From assembly GCA_001000865.1 (NCBI GenBank), contig LCIE01000005.1, positions 1 to 52,915 of the forward strand: 52,915 nt of DNA, given 5' to 3'. This document shows positions 33,077-41,418 of the stretch, piece by piece. The stretch comes from Candidatus Collierbacteria bacterium GW2011_GWC2_44_18. GTDB taxonomy: Bacteria; Patescibacteriota; Microgenomatia; UBA1400; MFAQ01. The position numbers and the translations under genes were made by a program. The number at the start of each line of letters is the position of its first letter. The first letter of the stretch is position 1. The notes beneath the pieces were generated by a model. The model worked only from the letters and a program-made list of their open reading frames with translations, had not been told where the DNA came from and did not search any database.

Positions 33077-34081
33077 TTATTTTCGAACCTCTTTTCCATA
33101 TTTTCTTTGAAATTCGAGTACATCATGTATCATTCTTTCGTATTGAACTTTTGGATTCCACCCGGTTGCCTTTCTCACTTTTTCAGAGCTATAGAATCTA
33201 TTCGGGCCTCCATCCCCAAAGGCCTTATTAATTTCGCGAACAATGGTTAGTCCAGAAGAATTAATCATTGTTGTAAGTACATCTATTAGAGGCCTACTCT
33301 CTTCAGCACATACAATATACTCACCAGGAATTGGATTTTCTTCTGCGATTTTTATGTACGCATCAATAGCGTCCTTAACATCCAGGATTGGTCTTCTGTT
33401 AAGAAGAGGGCCTGAAGAAACAACGCCCAGTTCCTGACCACTTTTAATGATTGTAGCAACTTGTACCGCAAGATCTGGAATTAGGAAGCCTGTTCTTTGA
33501 CTGATTTCACCACTTGGACTGACTCCGGAAACCTGTCCCTGAATTACAACAAATCCTCTGAGATTATTATCTCTACATTTTTCCAAAAACTTTACAGACA
33601 TTTCTTCTTTTTGTCTGCCGTATGGTGTTACAGCGTTTCTGGGAGATGACTCGGTAACCGGATTATCTTCAGTAACAGCCAGCTCACCTTCCTTTGGATC
33701 TCCAAACTGTTCTACAGATCCAGCTACGATAATTATCGGATTATAATCTGGATCTCTTTTTCTAGCTAAAATAATTGCATCAAGTAAATTCATTACAGTC
33801 TCAACGTTTATTTTATGTCCCAACTCTTCATCTCCAGCAACCTCTTTGGGCATAGCAATACCTGCAAAATGAAAAATTGTCGATGGCATCAAGTCCCAAA
33901 TAAATTTATTTGTTGCTTCTTTATCACTGGAATCTAGTCTTTGAAGTTTTAGTTTTTGGGATAATTCCGATTCTATCTGTTTATCCGTTCCAACAACACT
34001 TTCACCCGCATTCCTGAGTAATTCCATGGCAGTGCCACCGATAAACCCGCCTCCTCCGGTAACTAGTATTTCTTTTGACAT
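33077..34081 (-). CDS. rmd: GDP-4-keto-6-deoxy-D-mannose reductase-like SDR
   Basis: An extended short-chain dehydrogenase of 334 residues: NAD(P) loop TGGGGFIGG (about 8-16), catalytic Y-x-x-x-K in VTPYGRQKEEM (about 152-162), upstream Ser in AGSVEQFG, and RPILDVKDAIDAY (about 237-249) as in the RMD family. Located right after gmd (four-base gap), it most likely reduces GDP-4-keto-6-deoxy-D-mannose to GDP-D-rhamnose. A GDP-fucose synthase (Fcl) is less likely by motif. Its codon use is more A+T-rich than gmd's, suggesting separate ancestry. Confidence 0.72.
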   Translation of the reverse strand: MSKEILVTGGGGFIGGTAMELLRNAGESVVGTDKQIESELSQKLKLQRLDSSDKEATNKFIWDLMPSTIFHFAGIAMPKEVAGDEELGHKINVETVMNLLDAIILARKRDPDYNPIIIVAGSVEQFGDPKEGELAVTEDNPVTESSPRNAVTPYGRQKEEMSVKFLEKCRDNNLRGFVVIQGQVSGVSPSGEISQRTGFLIPDLAVQVATIIKSGQELGVVSSGPLLNRRPILDVKDAIDAYIKIAEENPIPGEYIVCAEESRPLIDVLTTMINSSGLTIVREINKAFGDGGPNRFYSSEKVRKATGWNPKVQYERMIHDVLEFQRKYGKEVRK

Positions 34082-34085
34082 GTGG

Positions 34086-35114
34086 CTATTTTACACTATG
34101 AGACTTGAGCCATTCGAGGTCCGAATCAACCATGATCTCCATCAGCTCTTTCATGAAGACTTTGGGTTCCCAGCCAAGTTCTTTCTTAGCTAGGGAGTAA
34201 TCCCCTCTCATGTTGGTAATTTCGGTAGTTCTCAGAAGTTTTTCATTGGAAATGACGTGCTCATTCCAGTTCAGCCCGACGTGGTCAAAAGCGGCTTTAC
34301 AGGCATCCTTGATCGAGTAGTTAGTATCGGTACCGATAACATAATCTTTGGGTTTTTCCCGCTGGAGCATCAGCCACATAGCTTCGACATAGTCCTTGGC
34401 ATAGCCCCAATCACGCATGGCGTTCAAGTCTCCGAGATGAATCTTACCTTCAAAATCGACGAGGGGTTCCCCGAGCTCATTTATGGGAGGATTTATGATC
34501 CCCAACTTAATGCAGGCGACACCCATGCTGATCTTGCGGGTGACGAAGTGAAGGGAACGGCGGGGAGACTCGTGATTGAAGAGAATACCGCCACAAACAA
34601 ACATGCCGTAAGACTCGCGGTAGCAACTTACCATCATGTGGGCATAGGCTTTGGCTATACCATAAGGATTGTTGGCAAAAAGAAGTGTCGACTCATTGGC
34701 TCGTTCGACCCCCTTCACCCCGCCAAAGATTTCCCGAGAGGTGGCCTGGTAAACACGGGCTTTGGGGCAAAAGTGGCGGACAGCTTCAAAAACGCGGACC
34801 GGGCCGAGAGCGGTAACTTCGCCAGTGTAGAAGGGGTGAGACCAGGCGTCACCAGGAACAGATTGAGCCGCAATGTTATAAACCTCATCCGGCTGATATT
34901 TAATCATTACCTGGTTCAAAGATTCCTGGTCAATTAAGTCGGCTGCCTCCAGTGTTATCTTTCCTTTCAGGTGCTCGATATTTTCGTGAATCATGGAGGT
35001 GGACCGTCGAATGGTACCAACTACCAGATAGCCTTTTTCCAGAAGAAGCTCTGCCAGATATGAGCCGTCCTGAGACGAAATACCAATGATGACTGCCGTT
35101 TTTTGTTTAACCAT
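34086..35114 (-). CDS. gmd: GDP-mannose 4,6-dehydratase
   Basis: Converts GDP-D-mannose to GDP-4-keto-6-deoxy-D-mannose. The 342 residues match the family closely: NADP loop GISSQDGSYLAELLLEKGY (about 11-29, canonical GITGQDGSYL), RRSTS, NIAAQS, ATSREIFG (Ser for the usual catalytic Thr), NPYGIAKAYAHM with the Y-x-x-x-K pair, NHESPRR and RDWGYAKDYVEAMW. The substrate GDP-mannose must come from a ManC/ManB pair, and the only ManC homologue here looks degenerate. Confidence 0.95.
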   Translation of the reverse strand: MVKQKTAVIIGISSQDGSYLAELLLEKGYLVVGTIRRSTSMIHENIEHLKGKITLEAADLIDQESLNQVMIKYQPDEVYNIAAQSVPGDAWSHPFYTGEVTALGPVRVFEAVRHFCPKARVYQATSREIFGGVKGVERANESTLLFANNPYGIAKAYAHMMVSCYRESYGMFVCGGILFNHESPRRSLHFVTRKISMGVACIKLGIINPPINELGEPLVDFEGKIHLGDLNAMRDWGYAKDYVEAMWLMLQREKPKDYVIGTDTNYSIKDACKAAFDHVGLNWNEHVISNEKLLRTTEITNMRGDYSLAKKELGWEPKVFMKELMEIMVDSDLEWLKSHSVK

Positions 35115-35145
35115 ATTTTCCCATTCTACACGATAGCCGAGCAGG

Positions 35146-36639
35146 CTAGTACTTGATCAGTTCGTAGTTATTGTAGGTACGTCTATAAAGCTTGAATGGG
35201 TCGATGACTCCCGCCTCGAATTGTGAGAAGTTATGAAGATTCTCCGGGTGAAAATCAAAGAGAACAAATCTGCCGGTAGAAAAAAGCCTGTATGAAAACG
35301 GACAGCGGTCCGGAACCTGACCGTATTTATCACCGTTGTCACAGAGAGCCAGTGGATAACCACTTTCGGAAATTAAATGAGAACGTGAGAGAAAATAGTA
35401 AAGAGAAAAAGCATTTTCATACGACCCGGAAAAGATATATAAGGAGACCGGCTGTCTAATTTGTTCTTTGACAAAATTAAAAAGAGTAAGGGTCTCGGCG
35501 GATTGCGATTTTTGGATATAAATACTTCGGTCAAAAGATAGTCCGGCTAAGAGAAGAAGCAAACAAACGAGGACGGTGAGAACTCTTCGTCCTTCGACTA
35601 CAAAAGTAACGGCAAGGGCAAAAAGATAAATGATAAAGAAGTGGGTGAAGATGAGATATTCAGGTGATCTGGGGCCGCGATAGTTTCTTATTGATAAGAT
35701 TTCCAGGATAAAAACCAAGATGGCAAGAAGCGATATTTTGTCCAGTTTTTTCCGAAAGGTGTAGAAAGCAAGTGAGACGAAGACAAAGAGTGAAAAATAG
35801 AGACCGAGAGCCGAACTTCCCCACAGAATTTCGCCAAAGCGACTGGGCCAAAAAACTGTCAGGTCGGTAAGCCAGCGGACCGGAGTATAGAAACGGTATT
35901 GACCGAAAGTGGCGTAATCAAGCAAACTTTTGCTCCAAGCTAAACTATGTTGAAATTCAAAGATAATAAGAGGTAACATCCCCAGTCCAAAACCAACAAT
36001 AGATAACAAAATGGCGTGAATCTTCGGAAGTATTTTGTGGGCATGAGAAAGAAGCAAGGGCGAAAGAAGAAGGAGAGCGAGGGGCAGGGCTTGTAAATGG
36101 GCATGAAGAGCCAAAGCGATTCCGAAGCCCAAGAGCACTAAATATTTATTATGTTGGAATTTGAAATAGGCGGAAGCGCCATAAAAACTGAGGAAGACCG
36201 CAAAGGAAACCAGGGAAGTGTTTAATAAGTTAGCACTGTTTACAATCTCAGCAAAAGAGATAGCGGTGATCAAAGAAAGTACCAGACCAAAAGTTTTGCC
36301 TCTGGAGTTGATCCCGATGAGATAGGCTAGGAAGACGGAAAGAATCGACAACAAGGTAAAACCAATCCAAGGAGAAAAAATACCTGGAATGACAGCAGTA
36401 AAGAAGATAATGATGTAGTAGTACAGCGGCCCAAAATTGAAACCCCAGCTGGATGAGGGTGGGCCCAAGAGAGGCGCTCGAAGAAGGTGAATTGACTCTA
36501 AACCGATGAGAGCATCTCTGCCCTGATCGACACTGACATTAAGGCGGTCCAGGTATCCAGCGAACCTCAGGATAACTGCCAGAAGAAGAATGAAAATAAT
36601 AAAGTAATTATCTTTCATACCTTTAATCACTTTGTTCAT
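35146..36639 (-). CDS. GT-C membrane glycosyltransferase (GT39-like)
   Basis: A 497-residue polytopic protein with about ten helices. Helix 1 ends RFAGYLDRLNVSVDQGRDALIGLESI; the loop contains V-D-Q-G-R-D, with the acidic residue at the GT39-like catalytic position. FNFGPLYYYIIIFFTAV is the second conserved segment (GPLYY). The C-terminal extracytoplasmic part (about 375-497) holds two cysteines that may pair. Likely uses a polyprenyl-phosphate sugar. The start follows repeats, so a separate promoter is possible. Confidence 0.83.
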   Translation of the reverse strand: MNKVIKGMKDNYFIIFILLLAVILRFAGYLDRLNVSVDQGRDALIGLESIHLLRAPLLGPPSSSWGFNFGPLYYYIIIFFTAVIPGIFSPWIGFTLLSILSVFLAYLIGINSRGKTFGLVLSLITAISFAEIVNSANLLNTSLVSFAVFLSFYGASAYFKFQHNKYLVLLGFGIALALHAHLQALPLALLLLSPLLLSHAHKILPKIHAILLSIVGFGLGMLPLIIFEFQHSLAWSKSLLDYATFGQYRFYTPVRWLTDLTVFWPSRFGEILWGSSALGLYFSLFVFVSLAFYTFRKKLDKISLLAILVFILEILSIRNYRGPRSPEYLIFTHFFIIYLFALAVTFVVEGRRVLTVLVCLLLLLAGLSFDRSIYIQKSQSAETLTLFNFVKEQIRQPVSLYIFSGSYENAFSLYYFLSRSHLISESGYPLALCDNGDKYGQVPDRCPFSYRLFSTGRFVLFDFHPENLHNFSQFEAGVIDPFKLYRRTYNNYELIKY

Positions 36640-36918
36640 ATAGTTAAGTTAAAACCAGATGTCGGTTTTAATATATTAATATCCCGTACCTGGATTGCCG
36701 CGTCATGAGTACATTCCTCGCAATGACGATAATGGACAATTGGTTTTGAGGTTGCTAGATTACGAGTATCGCAGTTTGGCTTTAACCTCACCGTCATTGC
36801 GCGATTCGTACTCGAACCAAAGCAATCCAGGATAGTTCTGGATCCCTGCCTGCCGGCAGGCAGGGCCACGCTACGCTCGCGATGACGAAAGTGCGAAAGT
36901 CGTGTATCTTTATCATTT
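36640..36918. repeat. Intergenic cluster of three dispersed repeat units
   Basis: 36689-36729 (CCTGGATTGCC...CGCAATGACG) and 36791-36831 are the same unit in opposite orientation, able to pair over about 140 bases. 36838-36887 is the related GGATCC...GCGATGACG type and contains a perfect 22-bp palindrome CCCTGCCTGCC-GGCAGGCAGGG (36844-36865). The overlapping 107-codon ORF (36636-36959) is only repeat translation. No gene is supported here. Confidence 0.85.
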
Positions 36919-37857
36919 TTACAAATCCTCAAAATCATATTTTTTGCCAATGGATTCAATTTCTTTGAGGTGTTTTCTTCGATATGAAAGACGAAAGTAT
37001 TTGGCGTTGATTAAGAAATAATAGAATCCGTAGATGATGGAGGCAATAAGCCCATGTATCCCCTCTTTATATAGCTGCCAAAGAAAATATTTATAGACAA
37101 ATTCTTTGGCCGGGGCAAAGATCAGACCCCAGAAAAATGACAGGTTCGATTTATGTGGATTTTGATCAAACAGAACGAGAGCCTCTCGGGTCGAGTAGTG
37201 ATCGATTTTTCGGATGAAATCCGCAATCGTAGGGTGTGATAGGTGCACTAGATGACCCTTAAGAGTAACAACGCCTCTTATTTTGTTGAGATACCAGGAC
37301 CTGATAAGAGGTATTTTTAAAAGGTATTGACCGTACCACGAGCCGGAAGAGAGACTGGTCGCTTGAATACCGAAACCTTCTGCAGTAGAACCCGTCTGGT
37401 ATATAAAGGCTCCTTTCCGAAATAAACGAACAAAGGGTTTCTTCTTCTGGTCACTCTTGTCGAAGAACTTGCCGAATTCGTAGTTGATGAAACTGGATTG
37501 ATAGATGTCCACCTGTTTGGAGTAAGTGCCGAGAACGATAGACCGGACTTCTTCCTGTAGTGTCTCGTCCAGTCTTTCATCGGCGTCAAGAATCAAAACC
37601 CAATCATGTTCGGCCTCTGAGGCTCCCCTATTCTTATTGTTAAAGACGATACCTCTTGACTCGCCCTGGTCAAACAAGACTCGACAACCAAAGTCTTTAG
37701 CTATTTTGGCACTATTATCAGTTGTTCGATAGTCAACTACCACGATTATCTCGTCCGCAAAGTCACGAATATGCCCTAGAAAAGCCGGCAAGAACCTTTC
37801 TTCATTGAGTACAGCAGTGATGATAGTAAGGGGGAGTTTGCTAATCTTTTGTTTCAC
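36919..37857 (-). CDS. GT2 glycosyltransferase (WaaE/KdtX-like)
   Basis: I start it at GTG 37857 (VKQKISKLPLTII), seven bases after the preceding gene's stop, because the longer ORF start lies inside that gene; this gives 312 residues. Motifs: ITAVLNEERFLPAFLGHI, VVVDYRTTDNSAKIA, LDADERLDETLQEEV as metal site, and LVHLSHPTIADFIRKIDHYS (about 206-225), all typical of the LPS-core WaaE type. A hydrophobic segment near residue 260-285 suggests membrane association. Confidence 0.88.
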   Translation of the reverse strand: MKQKISKLPLTIITAVLNEERFLPAFLGHIRDFADEIIVVVDYRTTDNSAKIAKDFGCRVLFDQGESRGIVFNNKNRGASEAEHDWVLILDADERLDETLQEEVRSIVLGTYSKQVDIYQSSFINYEFGKFFDKSDQKKKPFVRLFRKGAFIYQTGSTAEGFGIQATSLSSGSWYGQYLLKIPLIRSWYLNKIRGVVTLKGHLVHLSHPTIADFIRKIDHYSTREALVLFDQNPHKSNLSFFWGLIFAPAKEFVYKYFLWQLYKEGIHGLIASIIYGFYYFLINAKYFRLSYRRKHLKEIESIGKKYDFEDL

Positions 37858-37864
37858 AAAGTTA

Positions 37865-38341
37865 TTATATAGATAATGTGACGGATTCTGACCTTTTGTA
37901 CAAGGCTCCACGAGTAGCACCTATTTTTTGGACGAAGCCTTTCTTTATAAGCTGAGAGAGGTCGTAATGGAGAGTTTTTTCGTTGACAGCCAAAAAACGT
38001 CGCCTGATCATATCAAAAGTGCACAAGGGGTGATCGGAAATGATTGCCAATAACTCCCTTCTTCTGGGTAAGAGTAAATCTTCTCGTTTTTCTTCACGGT
38101 CGGATAACGATACGATGATTGCCCCTATTTCTGAAGTTAGAGCCTCAAGGAAGTATTTAATAAAGTGGGATATTTCACGGCTACTTTCCAGTGCACGATA
38201 GTATTCTTGACGATGAGACTCAATATACTTTTCAAAGGGAATTAAACCACGGAAGCCGTAGCCAGCCAGGCTAATTTTTTGAGCTTCAAGCTTGATCAGA
38301 AGCTGATTTATTTCAGGAGATATTTCCCAGTGATAGTTCAT
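37865..38341 (-). CDS. Fic-family remnant: C-terminal winged helix without the Fic core
   Basis: A 158-residue protein. The first 24 residues (YHWEISPEINQLLIKLEAQK) look like a Fic-protein N-terminus, and from residue 26 (GYGFRGLIPFEKYIESHRQEYYRAL) to the end it matches the region after the Fic core plus the winged helix (RRRELLAIISDH, RRRFLAVNEKTLHYDLSQL, GATRGALY). The catalytic HPF-x-x-GNGR motif and surrounding helices are absent. The open frame is intact, so it may now act as a DNA-binding protein. A TATACT hexamer (38353-38358) lies just upstream. Confidence 0.72.
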   Translation of the reverse strand: MNYHWEISPEINQLLIKLEAQKISLAGYGFRGLIPFEKYIESHRQEYYRALESSREISHFIKYFLEALTSEIGAIIVSLSDREEKREDLLLPRRRELLAIISDHPLCTFDMIRRRFLAVNEKTLHYDLSQLIKKGFVQKIGATRGALYKRSESVTLSI

Positions 38342-38381
38342 TAGTAAATACTAGTATATATGAGAATATGTTAGCTGAAGA

Positions 38382-39176
38382 CTAAGATATAAAATGAAAC
38401 AGTCTGTTTAGTACAAGTGCCAAACTACCTCGATTTTTTTTCAAATAAATATTCAATCCGTGTTGATAGTTTTTGTTTTTTTGCCGCGTGTCTTGGTCCG
38501 AACTGGCTCCGCCAAGGTGAAGTATCCTTACATCGGGGTCGTACAGGACCGATACACCCTTTTGGTGCAACCGATATGAAAAATCTATGTCTTCGTAATA
38601 CATAAAAAAATTCTTTTCGTCCAGCAGGCCAATCTGTTTGAACACCGAATTGTGAATAAGCATGGCAGATCCAGTAAGAAGATCCACCTGAATGGGCTCT
38701 TTTACAGAAGAACACCTTAGAAATCTTGGGCGGACAAAAAGATAGTTAAGGGGGTGTTTGAAAAAAGAGTCAAGGTAGCCGACATTGTTCTGGATTTTTC
38801 CATCAGGCTGTATTAGTTTTGGGGCGGAGACGAGATATTTACATTTCTTAGTTTCGGACAATAGTTTCAAGACGTCTTCCGTAGATACCAAGGTATCGCT
38901 ATTTAATAAAAAGAGCCACTCTCCCCTGGCTTTGGACAATCCGTAGTTGTTTCCTCCGGAAAAACCAAGATTTTTCCCGGTAAAAAAATACTGAACGTCG
39001 CTTCTCTTGGGTAGCTTATGGTGGAGAGAATCAGTGGGGCTATTGTCGACTATTATTATTTCTACTCCAAGACGGGGAACTAGCTTTTGGACTAGATTCA
39101 CAACCAGATCATCCGTTTGATAATTTATCGTGATTATACTTAGTTCAGGATTATTTTCTTTGCTTTGGGGTGACAC
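38382..39176 (-). CDS. GT2 glycosyltransferase
   Basis: A 264-residue WbbL-like GT-A enzyme: IITINYQTDDLVVNLVQ, IIVDNSPTDSL, FLLNSDTLVS as metal site and FMYYEDIDFSYRLHQKGVS with the catalytic acidic pair, then HLGGASS. The N-terminal domain is complete; it lacks the C-terminal hydrophobic anchor seen in the paralogues at 19281 and 24083. It is the last gene of the main polysaccharide locus on this side. Confidence 0.88.
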   Translation of the reverse strand: MSPQSKENNPELSIITINYQTDDLVVNLVQKLVPRLGVEIIIVDNSPTDSLHHKLPKRSDVQYFFTGKNLGFSGGNNYGLSKARGEWLFLLNSDTLVSTEDVLKLLSETKKCKYLVSAPKLIQPDGKIQNNVGYLDSFFKHPLNYLFVRPRFLRCSSVKEPIQVDLLTGSAMLIHNSVFKQIGLLDEKNFFMYYEDIDFSYRLHQKGVSVLYDPDVRILHLGGASSDQDTRQKNKNYQHGLNIYLKKNRGSLALVLNRLFHFIS

Positions 39177-39195
39177 AAGTCAATTATCCCACACT

Positions 39196-40017
39196 CTATT
39201 TCAGTTTCTTTTGGTTTGGAAGATGATTTTGTCTAGTACTAATCTTTGCTCCACTGGCTTTTTCGATTTGCTTTCGAGTATTCCCTGCAATTTCCCCGCC
39301 CTCCTTAGCGTCACCTCGAACGGGCGTAAAACCTCTTGAATCTCTTTCTTGGTGTAGCTTCGTAGTAGTCGCCTCTGCCAGCATGGTGAGAATCAGCTCC
39401 AAGTCATTCATGTGGTCGCGAATATTTTCTTTTTCGAGACCCTTGAAGTCTTTGTATTCATCAACTTTCATATCGAAGGTCCCTTGCATAATTTCGTTGG
39501 TTAAGATGGCAAATTCACGACTATTTTTGATTCCCCTATCCTTCCACTCCGTGGTCAGTTCCTGGCGGATAGCGATACCCCTAGATCTTTTTTCAATCCA
39601 CTCTTTGGAATAGCCTTTCTTTTCGTACAGATCTTTCATCCTGGCCATAGCTAACTCCGGATCGTTTATTTCATCAATTCTGTCTTTGCCAATTCTGGCC
39701 AGCCACTGTTTAAATGGCTCGGCTTTGGGTGAGGGAATGGATTGAATAATACGAAGCATGGCTGAGGTGTTCGCACAATCTGTACTTCTATTTTTTCCGT
39801 CAAGAGAGTTCAATTTCAACTGTACGATTTTCTCGTACAGTTCAGAGTACCCCTCGATACCAAGTTTAATTTTGAGATCAGACCAATATCGACGTGGCAC
39901 ACTACTTTCAGTCAAGATTGAAATCACATCTATTACAGAGAACCACCACTCTTTTTGATGCCAGACTCTTCTAACCCGCTTTCTCTCAAACAATGCTACC
40001 TCTCTGTCTTTTTTCAT
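39196..40017 (-). CDS. BRO-N/antirepressor-family protein
   Basis: I start it at ATG 40017 (MKKDREVALFERK), because the predicted transcript begins near 40038, inside the longer ORF; this gives 273 residues. The N-terminal BRO-like domain reads WHQKEWWFSVIDVISILTES (about 17-36), then CANTSAMLRIIQSIPSPKAEPFKQWLA. The C-terminus carries GGEIAGNTRKQIEKASG, the usual end of this family. Relatives are annotated as phage antirepressors or DinD-like damage-inducible proteins. It probably regulates or binds DNA, but its target is unknown. Its promoter resembles the one at the left edge of the window. Confidence 0.85.
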   Translation of the reverse strand: MKKDREVALFERKRVRRVWHQKEWWFSVIDVISILTESSVPRRYWSDLKIKLGIEGYSELYEKIVQLKLNSLDGKNRSTDCANTSAMLRIIQSIPSPKAEPFKQWLARIGKDRIDEINDPELAMARMKDLYEKKGYSKEWIEKRSRGIAIRQELTTEWKDRGIKNSREFAILTNEIMQGTFDMKVDEYKDFKGLEKENIRDHMNDLELILTMLAEATTTKLHQERDSRGFTPVRGDAKEGGEIAGNTRKQIEKASGAKISTRQNHLPNQKKLK

Positions 40018-40044
40018 AGCTAAGTCTAAATAGTAACTGTTTCT

Positions 40045-40073
40045 ATTAAATACCAAATATTACCCGAATTCAA
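40045..40073 (-). promoter_or_regulatory. Predicted promoter of the BRO-like gene
   Basis: Minus-strand TTGAAT (40068-40073), 17-base spacer CGGGTAATATTTGGT-containing, TTTAAT (40045-40050). The predicted start near 40038 decides in favour of the ATG at 40017. The same spacer occurs at 16-43. Confidence 0.6.
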
Positions 40074-40095
40074 GTATTCGTGACATTTGTCTGAG

Positions 40096-40644
40096 CTATT
40101 TACATGCCTGCCAGAGACCCACTTGAGCTTCTCTTGCCTGTCTTCCGCTGGTGATAAATTGATCTTTGAACTTCACGTCTGGCGGAAAAGTGGAGATCTT
40201 GGCATAGCCTTCTTTTACCAAGGTATCGTTAATCATTTCGTCTCCCAGATATACGTATCTCAAAAGCCGACCGTATTTATCGGTTTCGGAGACATCTTTG
40301 ACCAAGACAACTTCTTTACCGTTCAGCAGTGACTCCACCTTCTGCTTGGCTTCCGTAGCAAAACAGTCGATAGTTCTGTTTTTGTTCTTCATTTCCGGTG
40401 TGTCTATTCCGATGAGTCGCACCTTGATTCCGCCTTCGATCTCAATAGTGTCTCCATCAATAACCCTGGTTACTTTTTCGGTGGAATTGACAGTGTGGGA
40501 AGTTTCTATTGTGAGGTTGCTATTGCTTGGTGCGGTAACGGTGGAGGTGTGATTTAGAAAAAAGAAAAGTAAATAGATATAGGTACCAAGAAAGGAAGCT
40601 GAAAGAAATATTTTGGATAATTTTGCCGGTTTGGCTGTCACCAC
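40096..40644 (-). CDS. Thermonuclease (SNase) family nuclease, membrane-anchored or exported
   Basis: The 182-residue protein has an N-terminal hydrophobic helix (about 11-31; signal or anchor) and an SNase domain (about 58-182): VTRVIDGDTIEIEGGIKVRLIGIDTPE supplies the Asp, Arg and Glu of the active site in three short pieces, and DKYGRLLRYVYL supplies the second catalytic Arg. It likely degrades extracellular nucleic acid, useful for a nucleotide-scavenging CPR cell. The start is GTG at 40644 (two GTG codons in tandem). An 82-base copy of its 3' part lies at 41698-41779. Confidence 0.9.
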   Translation of the reverse strand: MVTAKPAKLSKIFLSASFLGTYIYLLFFFLNHTSTVTAPSNSNLTIETSHTVNSTEKVTRVIDGDTIEIEGGIKVRLIGIDTPEMKNKNRTIDCFATEAKQKVESLLNGKEVVLVKDVSETDKYGRLLRYVYLGDEMINDTLVKEGYAKISTFPPDVKFKDQFITSGRQAREAQVGLWQACK

Positions 40645-40662
40645 TTAATTATGTCACATAAT

Positions 40663-40704
40663 TTATATTCCCCAGGAATAAACACCGATTCCCCAGTGGT
40701 TATT
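40663..40704 (-). pseudogene. Remnant of the GT39 gene 3' end
   Basis: Minus-strand codons read NNHWGIGVYSWGI-stop, 11 of 13 residues identical to the end of the intact GT-C protein at 41910 (NDHWGISVYSWGI). It lies 18 bases before the nuclease start. Nothing further upstream matches. Confidence 0.85.
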
Positions 40705-40721
40705 CCGGACAAGATCCGGAA
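40703..40721. repeat. Short inverted repeat next to the GT39 remnant
   Basis: TTCCGGA-CAAGA-TCCGGAA has perfect seven-base arms. It belongs to the common 'TTCCGGAC...GATCCGGAA' interspersed type and marks the upstream border of the GT39 remnant, so it may be linked to the truncation. Confidence 0.6.
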
Positions 40722-40777
40722 CCATCCGGTGTTGTCTACTCTCTCACTTTCCAGGGGCCTCTTTTGATTTCCGAGGA

Positions 40778-40966
40778 TTAAAGATTAATTTTAATTTTGT
40801 CTGTCACGTAGTGGTGTATCAAGGTCGAAAGAAGTGTCTGGTAAGGTATGCCGGAACCAGAAGCACGACGAATTTCCTCCTCCATATTTGGAACTTCTTC
40901 GAACTCTCCAGCCTCGAACTGGTCTAGTATAAGCTTTTCTTCTTTTGTAAGTTTAAGTTCTTTCAT
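40778..40966 (-). CDS. Shortened CopG/BrnA-type antitoxin
   Basis: A 62-residue protein. The start LKLTKEEKLILDQFEAGEFEEVPN and the end GIPYQTLLSTLIHHYVTDKI match the two ends of CopG-type antitoxins of about 85-90 residues. The middle, which normally includes the K-x-x-NIRIS ribbon that contacts DNA, is missing without a frame break. No partner toxin of the matching type is adjacent. Its ATG overlaps a TGA (ATGA) ending a short open frame from about 41050, possibly the end of a lost partner gene. Confidence 0.6.
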   Translation of the reverse strand: MKELKLTKEEKLILDQFEAGEFEEVPNMEEEIRRASGSGIPYQTLLSTLIHHYVTDKIKINL

Positions 40967-41052
40967 TTTTTGTTTTCTTTATTAATTAAATAATCGCGCG
41001 TGGCTTTGATCAACCAATTAGGCCGAATTGGGGGATTAGAGTTCGTTTGGAC

Positions 41053-41418
41053 CTATTTTCTTGGACTGTGAGAGATTTTAAAAATTGATTTATTTGGTAA
41101 CCGCCTGGAAAGCATTGCGACGATCTTCTTATCAATCTCCTCCTCTCGCATTGTCTCTGTGATACAGATCAATTGGACTTTATTGATGTTACACAAATCA
41201 ATCATGTGTTTGTCATTCTTGGAAATTAGTATCCTTTTTTGCTTCTTCGCGAGCAAGACAACATCCTCGTCTTTTAACCCAGACCCCTTGACGTCATGAA
41301 CTATATGCTTAAGATTATGAAGTTTGTTAAGAATCGGAAATTTGTCCCTCTTGGGAAGCATCTCGTCTAAGAGGAGTTTGAATCTATCTTGATGCGGAGA
41401 CACGGTATCCTCCGTCAA
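41053..41418 (-). CDS. DUF5615 PIN-like toxin
   Basis: A 121-residue protein of the DUF5615 (Mut7-C/PIN-like) group: FKLLLDEMLPKR near residue 13-24 with the first acidic pair, DVKGSGLKDEDVVLLAKKQKRILISKNDKHMIDL (split about 43-76) with further acidic residues (DEDV and ND). These form the metal-dependent RNase site of PIN proteins. It overlaps the DUF433 gene by 35 bases. Together they form a type II toxin-antitoxin pair; the activity is inferred from family only. Confidence 0.8.
   Translation of the reverse strand: MTEDTVSPHQDRFKLLLDEMLPKRDKFPILNKLHNLKHIVHDVKGSGLKDEDVVLLAKKQKRILISKNDKHMIDLCNINKVQLICITETMREEEIDKKIVAMLSRRLPNKSIFKISHSPRK

Noticed and set aside
34257-34937. 226-codon plus-strand ORF opposite gmd
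   Set aside because: Antisense shadow of gmd, whose motifs are all on the other strand.
36636-36959. 107-codon minus-strand ORF
   Set aside because: Its translation (HRERSVA, PAGRQG, RHCEE) is the read-through of dispersed repeats, and it lies wholly in the repeat nest and the end of the next gene.
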